Of a stretch of DNA of 64,000 bases, positions 46,221 through 57,848 are shown in pieces. The notes under the pieces are model-generated. The model was not told where the DNA came from. It worked only from the letters and a program-made list of their open reading frames with translations, and ran no database searches. Within the stretch, counting starts at the first letter, position 1, and every line of letters begins with the position of its first letter. This DNA comes from Immundisolibacter cernigliae. GTDB taxonomy: Bacteria; Pseudomonadota; Gammaproteobacteria; Immundisolibacterales; Immundisolibacteraceae. Location: contig NZ_CP014671.1 in the NCBI RefSeq assembly GCF_001697225.1, positions 2,666,001 through 2,730,000 on the forward strand, in the 5' to 3' direction. A program made the translations under genes and the position numbers.

Positions 46221-47261
46221 TCACGGCGCAAATGCGGTTCGGCCCGGAGTCGGCGGCAGCTGGGGCATTTCCTGACGGGGAAAGGTTCCGGTCAGGGCGC
46301 CGAGGAAGGCGGTCAGATCGAGCACTTGCCCATCGTCCAGCTCCTTGTTCAGCTGGGCCTTCGCCATGACACGCACCGCCTCCTCCAGCGTCGGCACGGA
46401 GCCGTTGTGGAAATAGGGCGCGGTCAAGGCGACATTGCGCAGCGTCGGCACCCGAAACATGTGGCGATCGGCTTCCTGATGGGTCACCTGAAAGCGGCCC
46501 GTATCTTCCGTCAGACGATACTTGGCGTCATAGGCACTGCCGGGAAACGTCGGAAGCTTCTGGTAAAACCCCTGCCCTTCGGGCAAGGCCGGACCGGCGA
46601 AAGCCGCCCCGCTGTGGCAGGCCACGCAACCGACATCCTGGAAGGCCTGCATGCCACGCACCTGACTCTCGTTCAGGGCCTTCTTGTCCCCCTTCAGATA
46701 ACGATCCAGGGAGCTGTCGGGGGTGATCAAGGTCCGCTCGTAGGCGGCAATGGCCTGCGCGACCCGGTCGATGGTGATCTGCGGCGCATTGAAGGCTTGC
46801 TTGAACAAGGGCTTGTATCCCTCGATTCCTTGCAGGCGCTTGACCACCGCTGCATGATCGGGGTTACCCATCTCAACGGGGTTGATCATCGGCCCCTTGG
46901 CCTGTTCCTCCAGGCTGGGCGCGCGTCCATCCCAGAACTGCACCGACAGGAAAGCGGCATTCCAAACCGTGGGCGATGAGCGGCCGCCCAATTGCCCACG
47001 CACCCCCATGGAGAATGATCGGCCATCTTCGCCGCCGCCCATCACGTTGTGGCAGGAGTTGCAGGACACCGAACCATCCACACTCAGGCGCGGATCGAAA
47101 TACAGCGCCTTGCCCAGGGCCACCTTGGCGGGTGTAGTTGGGTTTGTGGCCGGTGCAATGGGTTTTTCCGGCAACGGCTCGAAAGCCTGCGCCCCCGCGA
47201 CGATGCCCAATAGCAACAAGCCAAGTCGGCGGATTCCAGATCCCATCCTGCGCCTTTTCAT
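46221..47261 (-). CDS. di-haem cytochrome c peroxidase (MauG/CcpA family)
   Basis: The 346-residue periplasmic protein has a signal peptide (cleavage near AGAQA, residue 26) and two c-type haem sites, C67-N-S-C70-H71 and C212-V-A-C215-H216. Trp100 and the SSPTVWN segment match CcpA/MauG enzymes that reduce hydrogen peroxide. The ATG before KRRRMGSG is used. Hand-counted lines give 55-65% G+C against about 78% for a line in pncB, so it may be acquired. It adjoins an IS5 remnant. No electron-donor cytochrome is adjacent. Confidence 0.88.
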   Translation of the reverse strand: MKRRRMGSGIRRLGLLLLGIVAGAQAFEPLPEKPIAPATNPTTPAKVALGKALYFDPRLSVDGSVSCNSCHNVMGGGEDGRSFSMGVRGQLGGRSSPTVWNAAFLSVQFWDGRAPSLEEQAKGPMINPVEMGNPDHAAVVKRLQGIEGYKPLFKQAFNAPQITIDRVAQAIAAYERTLITPDSSLDRYLKGDKKALNESQVRGMQAFQDVGCVACHSGAAFAGPALPEGQGFYQKLPTFPGSAYDAKYRLTEDTGRFQVTHQEADRHMFRVPTLRNVALTAPYFHNGSVPTLEEAVRVMAKAQLNKELDDGQVLDLTAFLGALTGTFPRQEMPQLPPTPGRTAFAP

Positions 47262-47476
47262 ATCAAGATCTTCCCGCTGATTCCCAAGGCTCAAATCAAT
47301 CAGAGGCCAGCCTTCTACCTGCAATGGACACTACGCCACAAATGCTTAAAAAATCCTTAAGAACCTCTGCACGAAGCGTAGCCTGCGGCCTGTTTCGTTT
47401 CTCGGAGAACGGTTTTTTTCACGATTCCACTCATTCATCCTTGATTTGGCCCTCGGTTTTCCGGCCTTGTTCCTGT

Positions 47477-47836
47477 TCAGGGCGTACCGTGCCCCTGACG
47501 GCGCACGTACGCGTCGCCCGTGAGCACCTTCGACAGCGCCGCCAGGCACACGAAGCGACTCAAATTCTTCGCCAGCTCCCTGTAATGCGCCTTGGCGTAG
47601 CCGAAACGAATCCTCAGATCGCGAAACACATGCTCGACTTTGGCCCGCCGGCGGGCCAGTTCGCGCTGGGCGGCACGCAAGGTTTCCGCCAACGCGCCGC
47701 CGTGCGCCGTCAACGTGCTGAGCTTGCCGGACCGCATCGCCGTCGCGATCGTCTTGACGTGACTGCCGTGCACGCCCAGCCGTGCGCCGACGCCTTGATA
47801 GCCGGCGTTGCCGGGCACGGATGCTTCCTCGCCCAC
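47477..47836 (-). pseudogene. IS5-family transposase remnant (C-terminal part)
   Basis: The 119-codon frame matches only the C-terminal third of IS5-type DDE transposases: GNAGYQGVGARLG, the AMRSGKLSTL segment, RAKVEHVFRDLRIRFGYAKAHY (with the catalytic Glu) and the AKNLSR...LAALSKVL end. The regions with the two catalytic Asp residues are missing upstream, where hairpin repeats begin instead. GAACCTCTGCACGAA near 47364-47378 could be part of the former right end. It cannot be an active element. Confidence 0.8.
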
Positions 47837-47880
47837 AGTTCATGCGGGTTGGGCTGATATCGAGCGGCCAAATCGAGAAG

Positions 47881-47910
47881 CGTAGGGCGGGCAAAGCGCA
47901 GCTGCCCGCG
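47881..47910. repeat. GTAGGG-headed hairpin, left copy
   Basis: CGTAGG is followed by the 7-bp stem GCGGGCA (47887-47893), loop AAGCGCAGC and TGCCCGC (47903-47909). It pairs with an inverted copy at 48051-48076. The loop sequence is conserved between the copies while the second stem base pair differs compensatorily (C-G here, T-A there). Confidence 0.7.
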
Positions 47911-48050
47911 TGGATTTAAATCATCCGGAACGGCTCGTTATCGATAAATCCTGACGCTTGCATTTGTCGATGGGATTCCCGACGAAAAGTTGTTGCATGG
48001 TCCACAGGGTAAACGGGTGGCGTCGGTTTATTCGCCTACCTATAAACCGG

Positions 48051-48076
48051 CGTGGGCACGCTGCGCTTTGCCCACC
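48051..48076. repeat. GTAGGG-type hairpin, right copy (inverted)
   Basis: Stem GTGGGCA (48052-48058) and TGCCCAC (48069-48075); the loop read on the minus strand is AAGCGCAGCG. With the left copy it encloses about 140 bases of lower-GC sequence without a gene. The family resembles a hairpin repeat common in proteobacterial genomes (recalled, not searched). Confidence 0.65.
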
Positions 48077-48093
48077 GTGCGGCTCGCTATTTC

Positions 48094-48900
48094 TTATCCG
48101 AACAGTGCCGCGTGGCGCGCAACGATCCGCGGCCACAGCGCCGCGGCCGGCAGTTCGAGCCCGAACTCACGAACCAGCGTCGCCGCATAGTCGTCCGGGC
48201 CGTCCAGCGTTCGCTCGCGCACCCCGTCCGTCGTCAGGGTGCGCAGCACCCGGCCGCGCAGGGCGACATGCCCGTCCGGCCGGTGCCGTTGCACCACTGC
48301 ATTGAGTACGAATGGCGATTCCGGGGCGCTCTGCAAGGCGGCGCATTGCCGCGCCAGCAGGGCCTCGTCGGCCGGTGCATCGGCAAAATCGAACGACGGC
48401 GCGCCGCCGGTTCTGGCGTCGCCATGGAAACGCCACAGGCCATCGTCGAGACGCTGCAGGCGAAAGCCCAGCGCGCCTTGCCGATAGTGGCCTTCCTGAA
48501 GCGGGATCGGCTCGAGCAGGCCATCGCCAAAGCCGACGTCGCACAGCAGGGCGGCGCCGTCGATCACCACCTTGAGCACCAGATGGTTGCCGAGCACGGC
48601 GTCACCCAGGGCTGCCCGCTGCACGCCGCCGGCCAGGCGCGTCACCGAAAAGCCGAGCAGTGTCAGCGCGGCGCCGAAGGCACCGTTCATTTCGTAACAC
48701 CAGCCGCCGCGCCCGGCAGCCAGCTTGGCGAGCGCTCCCGCGGGGTCGGTCGTCAGCGGCTGGCCCAGCTGTACGTCGAGGTTCTCGTACGGCACGCCGA
48801 GCGCATGCGCGCGGTGCAGTGCTAACAGCGCTTCGGGTGTGGGCGAGAGCGTGCCCGTAATGCCGAGGCGGGCGAGATAAGGTTCCAGAAGTTCGGTCAT
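48094..48900 (-). CDS. arylamine N-acetyltransferase (copy 2)
   Basis: The 268-residue enzyme has catalytic triad Cys68 (GRGGWC), His106 (NHLVL) and Asp121 (DVGFG). The fold order and HALGVPYENLDVQLG match the family. It shares the fold but little sequence with copy 1 at 11837-12649, so they are old paralogs or separately acquired. The ATG at 48900 is used; another lies 12 bases upstream. The gene lies between the repeat-rich patch and fumC on the same strand as fumC, 41 bases after it. Confidence 0.9.
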   Translation of the reverse strand: MTELLEPYLARLGITGTLSPTPEALLALHRAHALGVPYENLDVQLGQPLTTDPAGALAKLAAGRGGWCYEMNGAFGAALTLLGFSVTRLAGGVQRAALGDAVLGNHLVLKVVIDGAALLCDVGFGDGLLEPIPLQEGHYRQGALGFRLQRLDDGLWRFHGDARTGGAPSFDFADAPADEALLARQCAALQSAPESPFVLNAVVQRHRPDGHVALRGRVLRTLTTDGVRERTLDGPDDYAATLVREFGLELPAAALWPRIVARHAALFG

Positions 48901-48941
48901 GGGCGCTTGCATTCTGTTGCGTGCCTGCTGACGACGTTTCC

Positions 48942-50336
48942 TCAACCCGGCCCCAGCATGTCCGCCGGGCGGATCAGGCGGTCGAAATCCTCGGGGCTGA
49001 GCAGGCCGAGTGCGACCACGGATTCCTTGAGCGTCAGGTTCTCGTGGTGCGCCTTCTTGGCCGCCTTGGCGGCGTTGTCGTAGCCGATGTGCGGGTTCAG
49101 CGCGGTCACCAGCATCAGGTTGCGGTCCAGGTACTGGGCGATCTGGGGCTCGTTGGCCACGGTGCCGGCGACGCAGTGGTCGGCGAAGGAGCGGCTGGCG
49201 TCGGTCAGCAGGCGGATCGATTGCAGCAGGTTCCTGATCAGCAGCGGCTTGAACACGTTCAGTTCCAGATGCCCGCTGGCACCGCCAAAATTGATGGCGA
49301 CGTCGTTGCCGAATACCTGCGCGGCCACCATGGTCAGCGCCTCGGACTGAGTCGGGTTGACCTTGCCGGGCATGATGGAGCTGCCCGGTTCGTTCTCCGG
49401 CAGGTACAGCTCGCCGATGCCGCAGCGCGGGCCGGAGCCCAGCAGGCGAAAGTCGTTGGCGATCTTCATGCACGCGGCGGCGGCGGTCTTGAGCGCGCCG
49501 CTCATCCACACGATGGCGTCGTGCGCGGCCAGCGCCGCGAACTTGTTCGGCGCGGTGATGAAGGGCAGGGCGGTGAGTTCCGCAATGCGGTCGGCCACCG
49601 CATCGGCAAAGCGCGGGTGGGTGTTAAGACCCGTGCCGACCGCGGTGCCGCCGATGGCCAGCTGATACAGCCGCGGCAGGGCGCTGCCCACGGCGTCGAT
49701 GACGTCGTTCAGCTGGTGCACGTAGCCGCTGAATTCCTGGCCCAGGGTCAGCGGCACGGCGTCCATCATGTGCGTGCGGCCGACCTTGATGATGGACTCG
49801 AACTGGGCAGCTTTTCTGGCCAGCACGTCGCGCAGGTGGCGCAGGGCCGGCAGCAGCTCGTCGTGCACCTCGCGCGCTGCGGCGATGTGCATGGCGGTGG
49901 GGAAGGTGTCGTTCGAGGACTGGCTCTTGTTGACGTCGTCGTTGGGGTGGACGGGCTTTTTGGAGCCCAGTTCGCCGCCGGCCATTTCGATGGCGCGGTT
50001 GGCGATCACCTCGTTCACGTTCATGTTGCTCTGGGTGCCGGAGCCGGTCTGCCACACCGCCAGCGGGAAGTGGTCGTCGAGCTTGCCGTCGGCCACCTCG
50101 GCTGCCGCGCGGGCGATCAGATCGGCCTTGTCCTGCGGCATCAGGCCAAGATCGGCGTTGGTCAGCGCAGCGGCCTGTTTCAGCACGCCAAAGGCGTGGA
50201 TCACTTCCAGCGGCATGCGCTCGCGCTCGTCGCCGATGGCGAAGAACCTCAGGCTGCGGGCGGTTTGCGCGCCCCAGTAGCGATCGGCCGGGACTTCCAG
50301 CTCGCCCATGGTGTCGCGCTCGATGCGAAAGGACAT
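48942..50336 (-). CDS. fumC: fumarate hydratase class II
   Basis: The 464-residue iron-independent fumarase of the TCA cycle has [20 protein letters not shown]-type residues near 100, [14 protein letters not shown] (catalytic His region) and the superfamily signature [14 protein letters not shown] at 50336 gives the standard [12 protein letters not shown] start; the open frame continues upstream without similarity. It is divergent from gyrA across a 311-base gap. No class I fumarase is in view. Confidence 0.96.
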   Translation of the reverse strand: MSFRIERDTMGELEVPADRYWGAQTARSLRFFAIGDERERMPLEVIHAFGVLKQAAALTNADLGLMPQDKADLIARAAAEVADGKLDDHFPLAVWQTGSGTQSNMNVNEVIANRAIEMAGGELGSKKPVHPNDDVNKSQSSNDTFPTAMHIAAAREVHDELLPALRHLRDVLARKAAQFESIIKVGRTHMMDAVPLTLGQEFSGYVHQLNDVIDAVGSALPRLYQLAIGGTAVGTGLNTHPRFADAVADRIAELTALPFITAPNKFAALAAHDAIVWMSGALKTAAAACMKIANDFRLLGSGPRCGIGELYLPENEPGSSIMPGKVNPTQSEALTMVAAQVFGNDVAINFGGASGHLELNVFKPLLIRNLLQSIRLLTDASRSFADHCVAGTVANEPQIAQYLDRNLMLVTALNPHIGYDNAAKAAKKAHHENLTLKESVVALGLLSPEDFDRLIRPADMLGPG

Positions 50337-50647
50337 TGCCTGACTCCGTTTCAAAGGGTGACTTTGCGAGGCCGGAATTCTACCGGGCACGGCGGCCCCG
50401 GCCCGGTGGTATCGACCGCCCCGGTGGGGTAATCGGCGACAAGTTCGGGCAAGCGCCGGCGACAATCCCGCGCGTTTGCCCAGGCCGTGGCGAGTCGGGA
50501 CGGCAGGCCCCCTGTGCTAGACTTCGCGCCGCACCGGAGCGATTTATGCCGCGCATCCGAGCCCGCTGGCGGGGTCCGCGCGAGCGTCGTTTGTGGCGGC
50601 CCAGGCGCCCCCGATTCCATACCCACATTCCTTAATTTGGCGACAGC
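50337..50647. other. divergent intergenic region between fumC and gyrA
   Basis: This 311-base stretch has no gene that I can support. On the plus strand TG-C-TAGACT (50515-50523) is a possible extended -10 for gyrA with a poor -35; it would give a leader of about 115 bases. ATTCCTTAATTTGG just before the gyrA ATG is AT-rich. GGCCCCGGCCCGG near 50391 is low complexity. No riboswitch or terminator is visible. Confidence 0.45.
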
Positions 50648-53305
<2,658 letters not shown>

Positions 53306-53352
53306 TGCAGGCGGCCGCCGCCCCGCGCGGTGGCCCAGACACGGAGACAACG

Positions 53353-54435
53353 ATGGCACGCGTAAACAACTTCAGCGCCGGCCCGGCGGTGTTGCCCGAG
53401 CCGGTGCTGGCGCAGGTGCGGGACGAGCTGCTCGACTGGCACGGCTGCGGCATGTCGGTGATGGAAATGAGCCACCGCGGCAAGGAGTTCATGGCCATCC
53501 AGGCCGAGGCCGAGGCCGACCTGCGCGCGCTCATGGGCATCCCGGCCAACTACAAGGTGCTGTTCCTGCAGGGCGGCGCCAGCTTGCAGTTCTCGATGCT
53601 GCCGCTGAACCTGCTGCCGGTGGGCGGCAAGGCCGATTACGTGCTGACCGGCTCTTGGGCAAAGAAAGCCGCCGCCGAGGCCAAGCGCTACGGCACGGTC
53701 AACATCGCGGCGAGCAGTGCCGAGACCAACTTCAACCGCATCCCGGTCCAAAGCGAGCTCAAGCTCGACCCGGCCGCCGCCTACGTGCACGTCACCGGCA
53801 ACAACACCATTTTCGGCACCGAGTACCACTACACGCCGGACACGGGCTCAGTGCCGCTGGTGTCGGATGCCTCCAGCCACATCCTGTCGCGGCCGGTGGA
53901 CGTCAGCCGCTACGGGCTGATCTATGCCGGGGCGCAGAAGAATGTCGGCCCGGCCGGTCTGACGCTGGTGATCGTGCGCGACGACCTGATCGGCCACTGC
54001 CGTGACGGTGCGCCGACCATGCTCGACTACGCCATCCACGCCGAAAACGACTCCGCCTACAACACGCCGCCGACCTTTGCCATCTACGTGTCCGGCCTGG
54101 TGTTCAAGCACCTGCTGGCGCAGGGCGGATTGCCCGCGGTGGAGCGGGCCAACGTGGAGAAGGCCGACCTGCTCTACGGCCTGCTCGATCGCAGCGGTTT
54201 CTACAACTGCCCGACCGAGCCGGCCAGCCGCTCGCGCATGAATGTGCCGTTCACGCTGGCCAATGCCGAGCTCGACGCGCCGTTCCTGGCCGAGGCAAAG
54301 CAGGCCGGCCTGGTGCAGCTGAAGGGCCACCGCAGCGTCGGCGGCATGCGCGCGAGCCTCTACAACGCCATGCCGCTGGCCGGCGTGCAGGCGCTGGTCG
54401 ATTTCATGATCGACTTCGAGCGCCGCCACGGCTGA
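53353..54435 (+). CDS. serC: phosphoserine aminotransferase
   Basis: The 360-residue PLP enzyme makes phosphoserine from 3-phosphohydroxypyruvate and can serve pyridoxine synthesis. It has NFSAGPAVLPEPVL at the start, EMSHRGKEF, GGASLQFSM, the PLP-lysine motif GAQKNVGPAG and the C-terminal GHRSVGGMRASLYNA. GGAGA at 53343 supports the ATG at 53353 over the longer frame. It follows gyrA after 47 bases and precedes serA by 29 bases. Confidence 0.96.
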   Translation: MARVNNFSAGPAVLPEPVLAQVRDELLDWHGCGMSVMEMSHRGKEFMAIQAEAEADLRALMGIPANYKVLFLQGGASLQFSMLPLNLLPVGGKADYVLTGSWAKKAAAEAKRYGTVNIAASSAETNFNRIPVQSELKLDPAAAYVHVTGNNTIFGTEYHYTPDTGSVPLVSDASSHILSRPVDVSRYGLIYAGAQKNVGPAGLTLVIVRDDLIGHCRDGAPTMLDYAIHAENDSAYNTPPTFAIYVSGLVFKHLLAQGGLPAVERANVEKADLLYGLLDRSGFYNCPTEPASRSRMNVPFTLANAELDAPFLAEAKQAGLVQLKGHRSVGGMRASLYNAMPLAGVQALVDFMIDFERRHG

Positions 54436-54464
54436 CGGTCACTTACTTTCTCGGGAATTTCGCC

Positions 54465-55631
54465 ATGTACCGCGTACTCGCGCTGAACAACATCTCCAAG
54501 GTCGGCCTGTCGCGTCTGCCGGCCGACCGCTTCCAGACCGGCAAGGACCTGGCCGACCCGGACGTCATCCTGCTGCGCTCGGCCGACCTGCACAGCATGG
54601 ACCTGCCGGCCTCGCTGCTGGCCGTGGGTCGGGCCGGCGCCGGCGTGAACAACATTCCGGTGGCGGCGTTGTCGGCGCGCGGCATTCCGGTGTTCAACAC
54701 GCCGGGCGCCAACGCCAACGCGGTCAAGGAGCTGGTGATCGCCGGCCTGCTGCTGGCGGCGCGCAACATCTGCCAGGCCTGGGCCTACACGCAGGCGCTG
54801 GAAGGCGACACGCAGACCGTGGAGCACGCGGTCGAGGCCGGCAAGAAGCAGTTCGCCGGTTTCGAGCTGCCGGGCCGCACGCTGGGCGTGGTCGGCCTGG
54901 GCGCCATCGGCCGGCAGGTGGCCAACGCCGCGCTGGCACTGGGCATGAAGGTGGTCGGCTACGACCCCGGCATCACGGTCGAGGGCGCCTGGCTGCTGTC
55001 GTCGCAGGTGGAGCGGGCGGCGAGTGTGGAGGCGGTGTTCAGCCGCGCCGATTTCATCACCTTCCACGTGCCGCTGAACGACCACACCCGGGGCCTCGCC
55101 AACGCCGACACGCTGCGCCTGGCCCGTCCCGGCCTGACGGTGCTGAACTTCGCCCGCGCCGGCATCGTCGACACCGACGCCGTGGCCGCGGCGCTGGAGA
55201 CCGGGCAGGTGCATTACTACGTGAGCGACTTCCCCAAGCCGGGGCTGATCGGCCACCCGCGCGTCATTGCCCTGCCGCACCTGGGCGCCTCCACCGCCGA
55301 GGCGGAGGAGAACTGCGCCGTGATGGTGGCCGATCAGGTGCGCGATTACATCGAGAACGGCAACATCACCAACGCGGTCAATTTCCCGTGGGTGGTCATG
55401 CCGCGCGCCGAGGGTGCGGTGCGCCTGTCGGTGGTCAACGCCAACGTGCCCAACATGGTCGGCCAGATCACCACCGCGCTGGCCGAGGCCAAGCTGAACA
55501 TCGTGGACATGATCAACAAGTCCAAGGGCGAGCTCGCCTACACGCTGGTGGACGTGGATCGTCCGCTGCCGGCCGAGCTGCTGGCGAAGATCCGCGCCAT
55601 CGCGGGTGTGCTGGCGGTGCGCTGCCCCTGA
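54465..55631 (+). CDS. serA: D-3-phosphoglycerate dehydrogenase
   Basis: The 388-residue NAD-dependent dehydrogenase begins serine synthesis. It has GRAGAGVNNIPV, the NAD loop GVVGLGAIGRQVA, NFARAGIVD, a catalytic His in LPHLGASTAEAEEN, and a single C-terminal ACT domain (about 315-388) that probably binds serine for feedback. It is the short form without the intervening domain. Its position between serC and pheA puts serine and aromatic synthesis on one strand. Confidence 0.95.
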   Translation: MYRVLALNNISKVGLSRLPADRFQTGKDLADPDVILLRSADLHSMDLPASLLAVGRAGAGVNNIPVAALSARGIPVFNTPGANANAVKELVIAGLLLAARNICQAWAYTQALEGDTQTVEHAVEAGKKQFAGFELPGRTLGVVGLGAIGRQVANAALALGMKVVGYDPGITVEGAWLLSSQVERAASVEAVFSRADFITFHVPLNDHTRGLANADTLRLARPGLTVLNFARAGIVDTDAVAAALETGQVHYYVSDFPKPGLIGHPRVIALPHLGASTAEAEENCAVMVADQVRDYIENGNITNAVNFPWVVMPRAEGAVRLSVVNANVPNMVGQITTALAEAKLNIVDMINKSKGELAYTLVDVDRPLPAELLAKIRAIAGVLAVRCP

Positions 55632-55656
55632 GCGGCGCATGACGGGCGGGGGAGGC

Positions 55657-56748
55657 ATGAAGCAGGACGGCAAGCTGGCCCAGATTCGGCGCCGTATCGA
55701 CGCGATCGACGGCGAGCTGCTGCGCCTGCTGTCCGAGCGGGCGGCCTGTGCGCAGCAGGTGGCCGAGGTCAAGCAGGCCGCCGGCGAGATGGTTTTCTAC
55801 CGTCCGGAGCGTGAGGCTCAGGTGCTGCGCCAGGTGGCTGCTGCCAATCCCGGGCCGTTGCCGGACGAGGCGGTCACGCACATTTTTCGGGAAATCATGT
55901 CGGCCTGCCTGGCCCTGGAGCGGCCGCTCACGGTGGCGTATCTGGGCCCGCCGGGGACCTTCTCGCAGGACGCCACGCACAAGCACTTCGGGCAGGCCAT
56001 CAGCAGCCTGCCGCAGACCACCATCGAACAGGTGTTTCGCGAGGTCGACGCCGGCGCTGCCGACTATGGCGTGGTGCCGATCGAGAACTCCACCGAGGGC
56101 GCGGTCACGCACACGCTGGACATGTTCCTGAGCACGCCGCTGACCATCTGCGGCGAGGTGGAACTGGCCGTGCATCAGCAGCTGCTGAGCAAGGTGCCCG
56201 ACCTGGCCGGCGTGAAACAAATCTATTCGCACGCCCAGTCGCTGGCGCAGTGCCGGCGCTGGCTGGCCGGGCACCTCCCCGGCGTGGCCTGCGAGGCGGT
56301 CAGCAGCAACGCCGAGGCGGCCCGACGGGCGGCCAGCGAAGCCGGCGCCGCCGCCATTGCCGGCGAGTCGGCCGGGCGCCTGTACGAGCTCACGTGCCTG
56401 GCCGCCAATATCGAGGACGAGCCGGGCAACACCACGCGCTTTCTGGTCATCGGCCGGCACGACACGCAGCCGTCGGGACGCGACAAGACTTCGCTGCTGC
56501 TGTCCACCGGCAACCGGCCCGGTGCGCTGGCCAGCCTGCTGGAACCCCTGCGCCGGCACGGCATCTCCATGACTCGCATCGAATCGCGCCCGGCTCGCAC
56601 CGGCCGCTGGCAGTACGTGTTCTTCATCGATATCGAGGGCCATGTGCAGGACGCGCCGGTGCAGCAGGTACTGACCGAACTGCGCGAGGTGACCGCCCTG
56701 TGCAAGGTGCTGGGCGCCTACCCGCGGGCGACCGGAGATGCGCCGTGA
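55657..56748 (+). CDS. pheA: bifunctional chorismate mutase / prephenate dehydratase (P-protein)
   Basis: The 363-residue protein has an AroQ chorismate mutase helix domain (1-90; IRRRIDAIDGELLRLLSERA, FYRPEREAQVLR), then prephenate dehydratase (AYLGPPGTFSQDA, VPIENSTEGAV, the catalytic Thr segment NTTRFLVIG). An ACT domain (LLLSTGNRPGALASLLEP, ESRPARTG) gives feedback control by phenylalanine. An ATG 18 bases earlier (55639) is possible; I used the one after the AG-rich stretch. The stop overlaps hisC (GTGA). Confidence 0.95.
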   Translation: MKQDGKLAQIRRRIDAIDGELLRLLSERAACAQQVAEVKQAAGEMVFYRPEREAQVLRQVAAANPGPLPDEAVTHIFREIMSACLALERPLTVAYLGPPGTFSQDATHKHFGQAISSLPQTTIEQVFREVDAGAADYGVVPIENSTEGAVTHTLDMFLSTPLTICGEVELAVHQQLLSKVPDLAGVKQIYSHAQSLAQCRRWLAGHLPGVACEAVSSNAEAARRAASEAGAAAIAGESAGRLYELTCLAANIEDEPGNTTRFLVIGRHDTQPSGRDKTSLLLSTGNRPGALASLLEPLRRHGISMTRIESRPARTGRWQYVFFIDIEGHVQDAPVQQVLTELREVTALCKVLGAYPRATGDAP

Positions 56749-57848
56749 GCCTTTCCATCCGCGATCTGGCCACGCCCGGCGTGCGCGCCCTTCAGCCCTA
56801 CCAGCCGGGCAAGCCGCTCGGCGAGCTGGAGCGCGAGTACGGTATCCGCGACGCCATCAAGCTGGCCTCGAACGAAAACCCGCTCGGTCCGAGCCCGCTG
56901 GGTCTGGCCGCGGCGCGGCAGGCCCTGGGCGAGGTCGAGCTGTACCCGGACAGCCACGGCTTTGCCCTGAAACAGGCGCTGGCGACGGCCCTGGCGGTCG
57001 ACCCCGGTCAGCTGGTGCTGGGCAACGGCTCCAACGAAATCCTGCAACTGGTGGCGCGGGCCTTCCTGAACCCCGGCGACGAGGTTGTGGTGGCGCAGTA
57101 CGCGTTCGCCATCTTCACCACCGTGGCGGTCAGTGCCGGCGGCAGCGTCGTCACGGTGCCGGCGCGCGACTGGGGCGCCGACCTGCCGGCCATGCGCGCG
57201 GCGGTCACCGATCGCACGCGGGTGATTTTCCTGGCCAACCCGAACAACCCTACCGGCACCTGGCACCGGGCCGCCCCGCTGCGGGCGTTTCTGGAATCCC
57301 TGCCGCAGCACGTCGTGGTGGTGCTGGACGAGGCCTACTGCGAGTACGTCAGCGAGCCCGACTACCCGAATGGTTTGGCCTGGCTGGCGCAGTTCCCGAA
57401 CCTGCTGGTGTCGCGCACCTTCTCGAAGATCTACGGCCTGGCCGGGCTGCGTCTGGGCTACGGCGTGGCCAGCGCCCCGATGGCGGACCTGCTCAATCGC
57501 CTGCGCGAGCCGTTCACGGTCAACAACCTGGCCCTGGCCGCAGGCGAAGCGGCGCTGGCCGATCACGAGCACGTGCGCCGCGCGCGGGACGCCAACGCGC
57601 AGGGCCTGGTGGCACTGGTCGCGGCCTGCGAGCGGCTGGGGCTGGCCTGCATCCCGTCGGTCGGCAACTTCATCGCCGTCGACGTCGGCCGCCCGGCCGG
57701 GCCGGTGTACGAGGCCCTGCTGCGGCGCGGCGTCATCGTGCGTCCCTTGGCGCCCTACGGCATGCCCAATCATCTGCGCATCACCATCGGCACGCCGGCG
57801 CAGATGGACCGTCTGCTCGCCGCCCTGCCGCAGGCGCTGGCCGGCTGA
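56745..57848 (+). CDS. hisC: histidinol-phosphate / aromatic aminotransferase
   Basis: The 367-residue fold-type I PLP enzyme has KLASNENPLGPSP, the cofactor site NPNNPTGT, DEAYCEY, the Lys motif SRTFSKIYGLAGLRLGYG and the C-terminal RPLAPYGMPNHLRITIG. In this gene order (pheA-hisC-tyrA) the enzyme often transaminates aromatic keto acids as well as imidazoleacetol-P, so its role in phenylalanine and tyrosine synthesis is likely. It starts with GTG overlapping pheA and its stop overlaps tyrA. Confidence 0.95.
   Translation: MSLSIRDLATPGVRALQPYQPGKPLGELEREYGIRDAIKLASNENPLGPSPLGLAAARQALGEVELYPDSHGFALKQALATALAVDPGQLVLGNGSNEILQLVARAFLNPGDEVVVAQYAFAIFTTVAVSAGGSVVTVPARDWGADLPAMRAAVTDRTRVIFLANPNNPTGTWHRAAPLRAFLESLPQHVVVVLDEAYCEYVSEPDYPNGLAWLAQFPNLLVSRTFSKIYGLAGLRLGYGVASAPMADLLNRLREPFTVNNLALAAGEAALADHEHVRRARDANAQGLVALVAACERLGLACIPSVGNFIAVDVGRPAGPVYEALLRRGVIVRPLAPYGMPNHLRITIGTPAQMDRLLAALPQALAG

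Noticed and set aside
47346-47894. A complete insertion sequence
   Set aside because: Only the C-terminal third of the transposase is present and no matching left end is visible.
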